A DNA stretch of 21,807 nucleotides from an uncultured Clostridia bacterium (GCA_937915565.1 CALDMH010000184.1:1-21807); one strand, 5' to 3'. Shown: positions 1 through 7,366, counted from the first letter of the stretch. Made by a program: numbers and translations. Notes: a model not told the origin generated them from the sequence alone.

Positions 1-2581
1 CGTAGTTATAACCTTCCCACGTCATAAAGCCGATGAGAATGTTTCTGCCGAGCGCAAGTTCGCCGTCGCAAGTAGCAGGGCCGTCGGCAAGAATAGTGCC
101 TTTTTCAACTATATCGCCCACTTTGACGATAGGTTTCTGGTTAAGGCAAGTGCCTTGGTTGGACCTCTGGAATTTTTTGAGAACGTAAACTCTGTCGAAT
201 CCGGTAGTCGTTCCGTCGTTTTCGTTTACGACGATTTCGCTGCCCGAAACCGACTTAACCACGCCCGCTTTTTCGGCGATAATCATAACGCCGGAATCGT
301 AAGCGATTTTTGCTTCGATACCCGTTCCTACGATAGGAGTTTCGGGTTTAAGAAGCGGAACTGCCTGACGCTGCATATTAGAACCCATAAGCGCACGGTT
401 CGTATCGCAGTTTTCAAGGAAGGGGATAAGCGCGGTTGCAACCGAAACGAGCTGCTTGGGCGAAACGTCCATATAATCGATTTCTTCTCTCGGAAGCTCG
501 GTTATTTCGTCTCTTCTTCTGCAAGCCACACGCGCGTTTACGAAACGGCCTTCTTCGTCCAAAGGCTCGTTTGCCTGAGCGACGATGAACGCGTCCTCTT
601 CGTCCGCCGTGAGGTAATCGACGTGGTCGGTCGCCTTGCCGGTGGCTTTATCTATCTTTCTGTAAGCGGATTCGATAAATCCGTATTCGTTGACCTTCGC
701 GTAAGCCGAAAGCGAAGTGATAAGACCTATGTTCTGACCTTCGGGGGTTTCGATGGGGCACATTCTGCCGTAATGCGTGTAGTGAACGTCACGGACTTCA
801 AACGTTGCTCTTTCTCTGTTCAATCCGCCCGGGCCCAATGCGGAAAGCTTTCTCTTGTGAGTAAGCTCGGCTATCGGGTTGGTCTGGTCCATAAATTGAG
901 AGAGCTGCGAAGAACCGAAGAATTCCTTAATTGCACTCGAAACGGGCCTTACGTTGATAAGTCCGTTAGGAGTGATGTCTTTCGGGTCTTGCGTGGACAT
1001 TCTCTCTTTTATAACTCTTTCAAGACGGTTGATACCAATCCTGAACTGATTTTGCAAAAGTTCTCCTACGGACCTTACTCTACGGTTGCCGAGGTGGTCG
1101 ATATTGTCAACCGAACCGATGCCGTAATTAAGGTCGCTGTTAAGAGAAATCGTAGCGATAATATCGTCGGTGGTGATATGCTTATGGTTAAGCTTATCGA
1201 TGAGCGGTTTGATATTCTTCTTCTGCTCGCTCGTGAGTTTCTCGGGAACGCCCGCTTCCATAATATCGAAGAACGCGCGGCAAGCGAAAACGAATCTTCT
1301 GCGAAGTTCTCTTCTCTTTTCCTCGTTCTTCCTGTCCTCGGGCTTCATTTCCTCGCCCGCGGGAGTGGTCGTTTCCTCAACGTAGAAGAGCGGATTGATT
1401 CTGTTGATATATTTTTCCGCAACGTCCTCCACGGTGCTCGTTTTAACGGCCTCCGCAAGTTCTTTCGCGAAAACGTAGTTGGGGTAATAAACGTTCTCGA
1501 TAAGCCCGAAAGGTCTCGGAGAAACGCCCGCAACCGCCTCGAAATCGACGACGTTGTTACCGATGATTTTATGCTTCTTGTCGCCGTCTACGAGCGCGTA
1601 AACGACGTTGATTCCGCTGTTTTGAATAAGTTTGGCTTGCTCCGGAGTGATGGTTTCGCCTTTTTTAACCAAAAGCTCGCCGTCCTCGTTCACGACGTCC
1701 TCGTAGGCGACGACGCCCGGAAGCCTTACGCCCATATTAAGGCGTTTGTTGAATTTATATCTGCCGACTTTCGCGCAGTCGTATCTTCTCGGGTCGAAGA
1801 AAAGATTTTTAAGATGCTGACGAACGGCTTCCTCGGTGGGAACTTCGCCGGGACGAAGCCTTCTGTAAAGTTCGAAAAGACCTTCGCCTTCGGACTTGGC
1901 AACGTCCTTGTCCATAGTGGCGAGAATCATCGGGTCGTCCTCGAAAATCTCCTTGATGCTCTCGTCCGTGCCGAAACCGAGCGCGCGGAGAAGAACCGTT
2001 GCGGTGAGTTTACGCGTTCTGTCTACTTTAACCCACAAAGTGTTGTCCGCGTCCTGCTCGAACTCAATCCAAGCTCCTCTGTTGGGGATAATGGTCGTTC
2101 CGTAAAGTTTTCTGCCCGTTTTCGAGAACTCGAAACCGTTGTAAACGCCCGGGGAACGAACGAGCTGCGAAACGATAACTCGCTCCGCGCCGTTTATGAT
2201 GAACGAACCGTTCTCGGTCATTTTGGGAAGTTCGCCCATAAATACGTCCTGATCGAGAACTTCGCCCGTGACTTTATTCACGAGTCTGACTTTTACTTTT
2301 AAAGGTACCGCGTATGTGGCGTCTCTGTCGCGGCACTCCTTTTCGTCGTACTTCGGTTTATCGGAAAGGGAATGGTCGAGAAAATAAAGCTCGAAACGGT
2401 CGGAATAATCGGTTATCGGCGAAAAGTCCTCAAAAACTTCGCTGATACCCTCTTCGATAAAGTTCGCGTAAGAGTCCCTTTGCACTTCGATAAGATAAGG
2501 CATCGGCTGAACCTCTTTTATCTTGGCGAAAGTTCTCCTCTCAACGTTTCCGAATTTAACTAACGGTAAATTGCGTGTCAT
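1..2581 (-). CDS. rpoB: DNA-directed RNA polymerase subunit beta (C-terminus cut by window edge)
   Basis: RpoB forms the catalytic core of RNA polymerase together with RpoC. The reverse strand from the ATG at 2579-2581 stays open for 860 codons to the window edge, roughly two thirds of a usual 1150-1250 residue protein. Visible family blocks are the N-terminal FGNVERRTFAKIKEVQPMPY-like segment, NGAERVIVSQLVRSPGVY, DNIDHLGNRRVRSVGELLQNQ-type fork-loop residues, the rifamycin cluster GSSQLSQFMDQTNP...THKRKLSALGPGG near residues 556-584, and CPIETPEGQNIGLI. The start is preceded by AGGAG at 7-8 bases. No rplJ/rplL lies just upstream, unlike the common order. Two oddities: Lys at the position of E. 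coli Arg529 (residue 578), and a charged insertion near residues 395-455. Identity is certain; the 3' end is not in the window. Confidence 0.98.
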   Translation of the reverse strand, partial: MTRNLPLVKFGNVERRTFAKIKEVQPMPYLIEVQRDSYANFIEEGISEVFEDFSPITDYSDRFELYFLDHSLSDKPKYDEKECRDRDATYAVPLKVKVRLVNKVTGEVLDQDVFMGELPKMTENGSFIINGAERVIVSQLVRSPGVYNGFEFSKTGRKLYGTTIIPNRGAWIEFEQDADNTLWVKVDRTRKLTATVLLRALGFGTDESIKEIFEDDPMILATMDKDVAKSEGEGLFELYRRLRPGEVPTEEAVRQHLKNLFFDPRRYDCAKVGRYKFNKRLNMGVRLPGVVAYEDVVNEDGELLVKKGETITPEQAKLIQNSGINVVYALVDGDKKHKIIGNNVVDFEAVAGVSPRPFGLIENVYYPNYVFAKELAEAVKTSTVEDVAEKYINRINPLFYVEETTTPAGEEMKPEDRKNEEKRRELRRRFVFACRAFFDIMEAGVPEKLTSEQKKNIKPLIDKLNHKHITTDDIIATISLNSDLNYGIGSVDNIDHLGNRRVRSVGELLQNQFRIGINRLERVIKERMSTQDPKDITPNGLINVRPVSSAIKEFFGSSQLSQFMDQTNPIAELTHKRKLSALGPGGLNRERATFEVRDVHYTHYGRMCPIETPEGQNIGLITSLSAYAKVNEYGFIESAYRKIDKATGKATDHVDYLTADEEDAFIVAQANEPLDEEGRFVNARVACRRRDEITELPREEIDYMDVSPKQLVSVATALIPFLENCDTNRALMGSNMQRQAVPLLKPETPIVGTGIEAKIAYDSGVMIIAEKAGVVKSVSGSEIVVNENDGTTTGFDRVYVLKKFQRSNQGTCLNQKPIVKVGDIVEKGTILADGPATCDGELALGRNILIGFMTWEGYNY

Positions 2582-2836
2582 TAAATTGACTCCTTTTTTT
2601 GTTGATTTAATTTCCGTAATGGTGTATAATACGCCTGTGACCGAGGTTGACAGGTTTCTTTTTCCCGTCGTTTCGGTCAAGCAAAGACCGGTCGGATTTT
2701 CCGCCACTGAAATTTCCCGTTTTTCCTCGATTTTATCGGAGAAAAACAATCCTTGTTCCAGCTTTTGCCGTCGTCCGCGTCCAGAAGCGTTTTTCAAAAA
2801 AGGCGTAAAAAGACGCTATTATGGAAATTATAGCAT
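2582..2836 (-). promoter_or_regulatory. Long 5' leader of rpoB
   Basis: About 255 nt separate the predicted transcription start from the rpoB ATG. The stretch has no credible gene. On the transcript it holds a short GCGT/ACGC hairpin followed by six T (near 2797-2816), a CGGTC/GACCG hairpin (2674-2678 with 2686-2690) and a CCTGT/ACAGG hairpin (2634-2638 with 2650-2654). The middle GACCG could also pair with another CGGTC in the loop of the last hairpin. A regulatory role is inference; I do not recognise a known ribosomal-protein leader. Confidence 0.4.
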
Positions 2837-2842
2837 TACATA

Positions 2843-2871
2843 ATTATAATGCCGAAAGCCTTTCTTGTCAA
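2843..2871 (-). promoter_or_regulatory. rpoB promoter, consensus sigma-A type
   Basis: On the reverse strand a perfect TTGACA (2866-2871) is followed after exactly 17 bases by a perfect TATAAT (2843-2848). Start of transcription is expected near 2836. This is the strongest promoter match in the window, as expected for a polymerase gene. A second TATAAT (2827-2832) lies just downstream but lacks a good -35. Confidence 0.85.
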
Positions 2872-2892
2872 GGATTTTAACGCGGATATTAC
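2865..2892 (+). promoter_or_regulatory. Probable rqcP promoter sharing its -35 with rpoB
   Basis: On the forward strand TTGTCA (2865-2870) and TATTAC (2887-2892) are separated by 16 bases; 5 of 6 and 4 of 6 matches to consensus. The -35 hexamer overlaps the -35 of the divergent rpoB promoter by five bases, so one polymerase would exclude the other. Predicted start near 2899 leaves a leader of about 33 nt before rqcP. Confidence 0.5.
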
Positions 2893-2931
2893 AAATTTAG
2901 TAAAAAACAAGGTTATTTTTTTGAGGTTTTT

Positions 2932-3177
2932 ATGAGAATAGACAAATTTTTGAAGGTTTCGCGTATTTTAAAGCGCAGAAGCGTGGCAAACGACGCCTGC
3001 TCCGGCGGGAGAGTCGAAGTAAACGGAAAATCGGTGAAACCCGCGTATAATCTTAAAGTCGGCGACGAGGTTTCAATAGCTTTCGGTGAAGGAACGCTGA
3101 AATTTTGCGTTCTTAACTTAAAAGAAACCGTAAAAAAGGACGAAGCCGCCTCTTTATACGAAATTATCAACGAATAA
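2932..3177 (+). CDS. rqcP: S4-domain RNA-binding protein RqcP (YabO family)
   Basis: 81 residues, the normal size for this family (B. subtilis YabO is of similar length). The whole protein is one S4 fold: MRIDKFLKVSRILKRRSVAN at the start, then a Gly-Gly-Arg-Val-Glu-Val-Asn-Gly segment and KPAYNLKVGDEVSI, the typical S4 pattern. In the family RqcP binds the obstructed 50S subunit with RqcH and drives alanine tailing of stalled nascent chains in ribosome-associated quality control. The start is supported by GAGG five bases upstream. It is codirectional with ispDF after 52 bases. An Hsp15-type S4 protein is the alternative, but the short length with no C-terminal basic tail favours RqcP. Confidence 0.88.
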   Translation: MRIDKFLKVSRILKRRSVANDACSGGRVEVNGKSVKPAYNLKVGDEVSIAFGEGTLKFCVLNLKETVKKDEAASLYEIINE

Positions 3178-3200
3178 CCTTTGCTGTGCGTTTTATATTA

Positions 3201-3206
3201 TATAAT
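3201..3206 (+). promoter_or_regulatory. Possible -10 element before ispDF
   Basis: TATAAT in an AT-rich stretch 23 bases before the ispDF ATG. No good -35 lies 16-18 bases upstream, so this may be a weak internal promoter or chance; rqcP and ispDF could equally be cotranscribed. Confidence 0.3.
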
Positions 3207-3229
3207 GATAAAGCATTTTCGGAGAATTT

Positions 3230-4363
3230 ATGGTAAGTGCCGTTATAACGTGCGCAGGCACGGGTGAAAGAGCCGGCTTCGGCTTCAATAAACTTTTAAA
3301 AGACGTCGGCGGAATAACGCCTTTTGAAAAAACGCTTTGCGCATTCGCATCGTCGGGAGTTATCGATGAAATAATAGTCGTCTGCTCCGACGCAGACGCA
3401 GACGTTTTTAAGCAAAAGTGCCGCTATAAGTCGATTAACGCCGTTTTCGTAAAGGGAGCGGCAACAAGAAGCGAGTCCGTTTTGAACGGGCTTAAAGCAG
3501 TTTCCGGCGACGTGGTTTTAATTCACGATGGGGCAGGCCTTTTCGTTGGGAAAGGTATTATACGGGGGGGCCCCGAACCCCCCGAAAAATGCGGCGGGGG
3601 AAAAACCGCCGTTCCCGTTACGGACACGATTTGCGACGTGGTTTGCGAAAACGGCGAAAACGTTATCGTTTCCTCTTCAAGAAGCGGAAAATACGCCGCG
3701 CAAACCCCGCAAGGTTTTAAAACCGACGAAATTAAAAAGGCGTTTTCGCTTGCCGAAGCGGGCGAAAGATTTACCGACGAATCGGGGCTTTACGCTAAAT
3801 ACGTAGGTAAATGCCATATCGTAAACGGAGACGTTAAAAACAAAAAACTTACCTTTCCGGAGGATTTTTCGGTTGCGGAAAGCGGAAACCTCTTCGTGGG
3901 AACTGGTTTCGACCTTCATCTTCTCGTCCAAAACCGCAAACTTATTTTGGGGGGCGTGGAAATTCCGCACGATAAGGGTTTGCTCGGCCACAGCGACGCC
4001 GACGTTTTAACTCACGCGATTATGGACGCAATGCTCTCCTCCGCAAGCCTCGGCGACATAGGCAGACACTTCCCCGATACCGACGAAAAATACGAGGGAA
4101 TTTCAAGCCTGATTCTTTTAAAAAACGTAATGGAAATTCTCAATAAGTCGGGCTATAAGTTGATTAACGTGTCTGCGGTGATTCAAGCGCAAAAGCCGAA
4201 GCTCGCAAAATACGTCGATAAAATAAGAGCAAATCTCGCCCGCGTTTTGGACTTGGACGAGTCCGCCGTGGGCATAACCTGCACCACTCTCGAAGGTATA
4301 GGAATAGTCGGCAGAGAGGAAGGCATAGCCGCGCAGGCTTATTGCCTTACGAAAAAAATATAA
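3230..4363 (+). CDS. ispDF: Bifunctional IspD/IspF: MEP cytidylyltransferase and ME-cPP synthase
   Basis: 377 residues carrying two MEP-pathway enzymes. Residues 1-218 are IspD (transfers CMP from CTP to methylerythritol phosphate): ITCAGTGERAGFGFNKLL is the CTP loop with its Lys, then ATRSESVLNGL, AVPVTDT, AAQTPQGF and a final FPEDF. Residues 222-377 are IspF (forms the cyclodiphosphate): GFDLH and GHSDAD metal ligands, GDIGRHFPDTD, TTLEGIGIVGREEGIAAQA. Fusion of the non-consecutive enzymes is known in several lineages. The start has GGAGA five bases upstream. Oddity: in IspD the usual HDGARPF loop reads HDGAGLF and the next 20 residues (near 101-124) are unusually Gly/Pro-rich, encoded by G, C and A homopolymers; length is normal and the frame is open. 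IspD activity is therefore uncertain, or the local sequence is faulty. The neighbour radA matches the Firmicutes radA-ispD-ispF neighbourhood. Confidence 0.93.
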   Translation: MVSAVITCAGTGERAGFGFNKLLKDVGGITPFEKTLCAFASSGVIDEIIVVCSDADADVFKQKCRYKSINAVFVKGAATRSESVLNGLKAVSGDVVLIHDGAGLFVGKGIIRGGPEPPEKCGGGKTAVPVTDTICDVVCENGENVIVSSSRSGKYAAQTPQGFKTDEIKKAFSLAEAGERFTDESGLYAKYVGKCHIVNGDVKNKKLTFPEDFSVAESGNLFVGTGFDLHLLVQNRKLILGGVEIPHDKGLLGHSDADVLTHAIMDAMLSSASLGDIGRHFPDTDEKYEGISSLILLKNVMEILNKSGYKLINVSAVIQAQKPKLAKYVDKIRANLARVLDLDESAVGITCTTLEGIGIVGREEGIAAQAYCLTKKI

Positions 4364-4368
4364 TTAAA

Positions 4369-4402
4369 CGCAGGCGATTGCATTTTGCCGCAATCGCTTG
4401 CG
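4369..4402. repeat. 13-bp inverted repeat between ispDF and radA
   Basis: Arms 4369-4381 and 4390-4402 pair over 13 positions with one G-T, around an 8-base loop. Neither strand carries a T-tract after it, so it is not a standard terminator. It could be an RNA-processing or stabilising hairpin within an ispDF-radA transcript. Confidence 0.6.
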
Positions 4403-4422
4403 ACTAACCGAAAGGATAAAAA

Positions 4423-5790
4423 ATGGCTAAGGGAAAAATTACTTCAAAATACGTATGCTCCGAGTGCGGGGCGGTAACGACGGGGTGGCTCGGCAGATGT
4501 CCGTCCTGCGGAAAATTCGGAACGATTAACGAAGAAATCGAGGAAACGCCGCTTGTCGAAGGAAAGGCGAAACGCCCCTCCTATAACAAACCCGTTAAAC
4601 TTTCCGAAGTGGAGCACGAAAAGCTCACGAGGATTGACTCGGGAATAGACGAGCTTAACACCGTGCTCGGAGGCGGCATAGTCCCATCCTCGCTCGTTTT
4701 AATCGGCGGCGACCCGGGGATAGGCAAATCGACCATTATGACGCAGGTCGCCTTGGCGTTATCGAAAAATTACAAGGTTTTATACGCTTCCGCAGAAGAA
4801 AGTCAGGCGCAGGTTAAAATGCGTTGCAACCGCCTCGGGATAAACTCGGACAGCCTGATGCTTATGAACGAAACCTGCCTCGATAATATTATAGACGAGG
4901 CGGAAAATTACGATTTTTTGATTGTCGACTCCATTCAGGCGGTTTATTTAAGCGACCTGAACGGTTCTTCGGGAACGGTCGGGCAAGTTAAAGAATGCGC
5001 GTCGAGGCTTATGCGTTTTGCAAAATCGTCGAAAACCACGGTTTTCATCGTGGGACACGTCACGAAAGAAGGCGCAATCGCAGGGCCGAAAGTTCTCGAA
5101 CATATTATGGACACCGTTCTCTATTTCGAGGGGCAGCCGCAAGACAATTACAAACTGCTCCGCGCCGTGAAGAACAGGTTCGGTTCGGCGCAGGAAGTGG
5201 GCGTTTTCGAGATGCGGGAGAACGGAATTTTCGGCGTTAAGGATTACAACGGAATTTTCGTTTCCGAAGAACGCGGAAAAGAACCCGGGAGCGTCGTAAC
5301 TCCGTCGGTTTCGGGAAATCGTTGTATGCCCGTCGAAATCCAGACTCTTTTATCGAAAACCGTTTTCGGTATGCCGAGGAGAATGCCCTTGGGGCTTGAC
5401 TATAACCGCACGATGCTTATTCTTGCCGTGCTTGAAAAGCGCGCGTATATGCCGTTTTACACTTTCGACGTTTACGTCACGGTTATGGGCGGAATTAAAC
5501 TCACCGAGCCTGCGAGCGACCTTGCGGTTGCGCTTGCCTTGGCGAGTTCTTATAAAAATCAATCGGTTGCTGGCGACGTTTGCGCCTTCGGAGAAATCGG
5601 ATTGACGGGTGAAATCCGCCCCGTAACGCAAGCCGACAAACGCGTGGAAAACGCATATAAACTCGGATATAAAAAGGTTTTGTTGCCTGCGAGAAACTGC
5701 GATAATCTCAAAAAATACGCCGATAAAATCGAACTTATCCCGATAAAACACGTTTATCAGGCTATCAAATACCTTTTCCCAGAAAAATAG
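4423..5790 (+). CDS. radA: DNA repair/recombination protein RadA (Sms)
   Basis: 455 residues, the usual length. RadA is a hexameric DnaB-like ATPase that promotes branch migration during homologous recombination and transformation. In order: a zinc finger with Cys12, Cys15, Cys26 and Cys29; Walker A GGDPGIGKST at about residues 96-105; Walker B FLIVDS near 165; the RadA-specific KNRFG motif at 250-254; and a C-terminal Lon-like domain with GGIKLTEPASDLAVALALAS. The start has AAAGGA upstream. All diagnostic residues are present, so the gene looks intact. It lies 59 bases after ispDF in the same direction. The stop codon runs directly into a heptad repeat. Confidence 0.98.
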   Translation: MAKGKITSKYVCSECGAVTTGWLGRCPSCGKFGTINEEIEETPLVEGKAKRPSYNKPVKLSEVEHEKLTRIDSGIDELNTVLGGGIVPSSLVLIGGDPGIGKSTIMTQVALALSKNYKVLYASAEESQAQVKMRCNRLGINSDSLMLMNETCLDNIIDEAENYDFLIVDSIQAVYLSDLNGSSGTVGQVKECASRLMRFAKSSKTTVFIVGHVTKEGAIAGPKVLEHIMDTVLYFEGQPQDNYKLLRAVKNRFGSAQEVGVFEMRENGIFGVKDYNGIFVSEERGKEPGSVVTPSVSGNRCMPVEIQTLLSKTVFGMPRRMPLGLDYNRTMLILAVLEKRAYMPFYTFDVYVTVMGGIKLTEPASDLAVALALASSYKNQSVAGDVCAFGEIGLTGEIRPVTQADKRVENAYKLGYKKVLLPARNCDNLKKYADKIELIPIKHVYQAIKYLFPEK

Positions 5791-5902
5791 CCGCAAGCCG
5801 CAGACGGCAAGATTGTAAGCAGCAAACCGCAGACCGTAAGCCGTAAGCCGTAGACCGCAGGTTGCAGGTCGCAAACCGCAGGCCGCAGACTGCAATCCGC
5901 GG
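5791..5902. repeat. Degenerate 7-bp tandem repeat, about 16 units
   Basis: Starting at the base after the radA stop codon, the sequence can be cut into 16 consecutive heptads such as CCGCAAG, ACCGCAG, ACCGTAA, GCCGTAA and GCCGTAG, consensus roughly RCCGYAR. The period holds without visible indels over 112 bases while individual units diverge. On the reverse strand it creates a Gly-Leu-Arg-rich pseudo-reading frame; because 7 does not divide by 3, the peptide repeats every seven residues. It is not a CRISPR array. Confidence 0.85.
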
Positions 5903-5925
5903 CAAATGCAAAGCCGTATTTTTTT
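5899..5925 (+). terminator. Weak candidate terminator for radA
   Basis: A 4-5 bp CGGC/GCCG stem (5900-5903 with 5913-5916) is followed by TA and seven T. The stem is short; the stronger hairpin at 5982-6016 is the more likely end of the transcript. Confidence 0.3.
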
Positions 5926-5927
5926 AG

Positions 5928-5985
5928 ACGTAAAAATCGGCATTTTAAAACGTAAAAGTTTGCTTTTAAAAATATAAAAGTCGGC
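5928..5985. repeat. Short AT-rich direct repeats
   Basis: Two imperfect copies of a 21-22 base unit beginning ACGTAAAA and ending TTTTAAA (5928-5949, 5950-5970) and a partial third (5971-5985). They sit between the heptad repeat and the terminator. No function is suggested by the sequence. Confidence 0.5.
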
Positions 5986-6034
5986 GGGCGAGATTTTCTT
6001 AAAATCTTGCCCGCCGTTTAATTTAATTTTTTCG
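5982..6034. terminator. Strong bidirectional terminator between radA and the lipoprotein gene
   Basis: A 16-bp stem (5982-5997 with 6001-6016, one G-T pair) with a 3-base loop, GC-rich at its base. T-rich sequence follows on the forward strand (6017-6034), and the reverse strand also runs into T-rich sequence, so it can serve both converging genes. Confidence 0.9.
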
Positions 6035-6041
6035 TTTTTTA

Positions 6042-7343
6042 TTATTCTTCCGTTTCGGCAGGTTCTTCCGTAAAAATAATTTTCGTTTTCGGACTACCAC
6101 TAGAAAAAACGTTATTTATTCCTTTTATCTCTTCCCATTCTTTCTTCGTTCCGTGAAATTCTATCGTTTCTAAATTCGTCACCCAGTCAAACGCATTCCG
6201 TTCAATCATTGTCAATGATTTCGGCAATTTTAGCCGAGCGATAGAACAAGACGTAAAAACGTCATTCAAAGTCGTCACGCCTTCGGGAATTTCAAAATCA
6301 ACCGGTTCAAATTCGCCGTCTCTGGGAAGAACGTAGCATTTATCGTTTTCTATCCATTCGATAATATTAAATCTGACCACACCGATTCTACCGTGAAAGG
6401 CATTTTTCCCTATGGTCGTCACGCTTCCGTCGCTCGGAATCTTGCTGTTTTTGCAACCGATAATAAGCGTTTTTTCATCCTTGTTTATAACGCAGTTATT
6501 AACGCTATAAAACTTTTTGTTTTCAGGGGAAACGGTTATCCTCGAAATCTTTGCGTCGCACAAAAACGCGCTTTCGTCAGTTTCTTCAACGTCTTTTCCT
6601 ATATTCAGTTTTTTCAAGTTCGTGCAGGCAAACGCTCCGGAGCCGATTTTTTTCACCCCGTCCGGAATATTGACCTCATTTAATCCCCTGCAACAGAAAA
6701 AGGCAGCCTCTCCTATTTCATTCACCGAACCGTCGTTCGGAATAGTCGCGCTTGCGCCTGCCGCCAACAAAACTCCGTTTTTATCTATAAGGCAGTCTTG
6801 CTTTAATTGAAGATGCTCGCTTCCTTCTTCGAGGTAGATTTTCGTAAGATTAGGCAAATACATACGCAAATAATAAACGTTCTCGATAGACTTCGGAAAA
6901 GCAATACTTTTTACGCTGGTCGTAACGTAGCGGATATTCGGAATCGCAAATGTGGTAACCGGCAATCCTTCGTGAGTTGACGGCACGGTTATATGCGACG
7001 GAAACATCGCCTCTCCCGTTTCTCTCTCGGTTTCGGAATATTCTTCATTTAAATACGCGCAACACGCTCCGTTTTCGGCAGTAAAAGTAAAATACTTATC
7101 GTCCGAAGGCTCGAACGTTATTTCGATTGACTCTCGCTCGATTTCGTCAAACGGGTCGTCTTCATCTTCTTCATTTTCTTCCGATTCGCTCGCGCTGCCG
7201 TTCCCGTCGCTTTCGTTAAGCGCGCCGCTTTCAACGGAAGTGTTTCCGGCATTTGAATTATCGCCCGGTTCGCAGGCAAACGCCACGGCGAAAAGCAGGC
7301 TTAAAATCAATGTAAAAAGAATTAGTCTGATTGTTTTTTTCAT
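6042..7343 (-). CDS. Secreted leucine-rich-repeat (BspA/LRR_5 type) lipoprotein
   Basis: 433 residues. Residues 1-23 form a signal peptide (MKKT, then a hydrophobic run) ending at Cys24 in the context AFAC, a loose lipobox, so probable lipid anchoring outside the membrane. Residues about 26-75 are a Ser/Gly/Glu/Asp-rich linker. From about 90 onward come BspA-like repeats: phrases such as INEIGEAAFFCC, GVKKIGSGAFACTNLKKLNIG and SLTMIERNAFDW recur. The C-terminus is acidic (EEPAETEE). Such proteins are commonly surface-exposed and thought to mediate adhesion, but the ligand here is unknown. The start is set by GGAGA before ATG. It is divergent from a small XRE regulator, with operator-like palindromes in its promoter, which suggests regulation by that neighbour. 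Converges with radA on a shared terminator. Confidence 0.85.
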   Translation of the reverse strand: MKKTIRLILFTLILSLLFAVAFACEPGDNSNAGNTSVESGALNESDGNGSASESEENEEDEDDPFDEIERESIEITFEPSDDKYFTFTAENGACCAYLNEEYSETERETGEAMFPSHITVPSTHEGLPVTTFAIPNIRYVTTSVKSIAFPKSIENVYYLRMYLPNLTKIYLEEGSEHLQLKQDCLIDKNGVLLAAGASATIPNDGSVNEIGEAAFFCCRGLNEVNIPDGVKKIGSGAFACTNLKKLNIGKDVEETDESAFLCDAKISRITVSPENKKFYSVNNCVINKDEKTLIIGCKNSKIPSDGSVTTIGKNAFHGRIGVVRFNIIEWIENDKCYVLPRDGEFEPVDFEIPEGVTTLNDVFTSCSIARLKLPKSLTMIERNAFDWVTNLETIEFHGTKKEWEEIKGINNVFSSGSPKTKIIFTEEPAETEE

Positions 7344-7366
7344 TTTCTCACTCTCCTTAATTTTTA

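Noticed and set aside
155..2302. 715-codon open frame on the forward strand opposite rpoB
   Set aside because: The reverse strand is unmistakably RpoB. The antisense frame has no domain resemblance and stays open because of rpoB codon choice.
2582..2836. L10-type ribosomal protein leader before rpoB
   Set aside because: The leader is directly before rpoB, not rplJ, and I could not find the expected kink-turn arrangement.
2523..2843. 106-codon forward frame over the rpoB leader
   Set aside because: It starts within rpoB antisense and covers the rpoB leader and part of its promoter; the composition does not look like protein.
5791..5902. Possible CRISPR array
   Set aside because: The period is 7 bp with no alternation of constant repeats and variable spacers, and no cas gene is present.
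5350..5943. 197-codon reverse-strand frame across the radA end and heptad repeat
   Set aside because: It is antisense to the radA Lon-like domain, and its Gly-Leu-Arg repeat only reflects the 7-bp DNA repeat.
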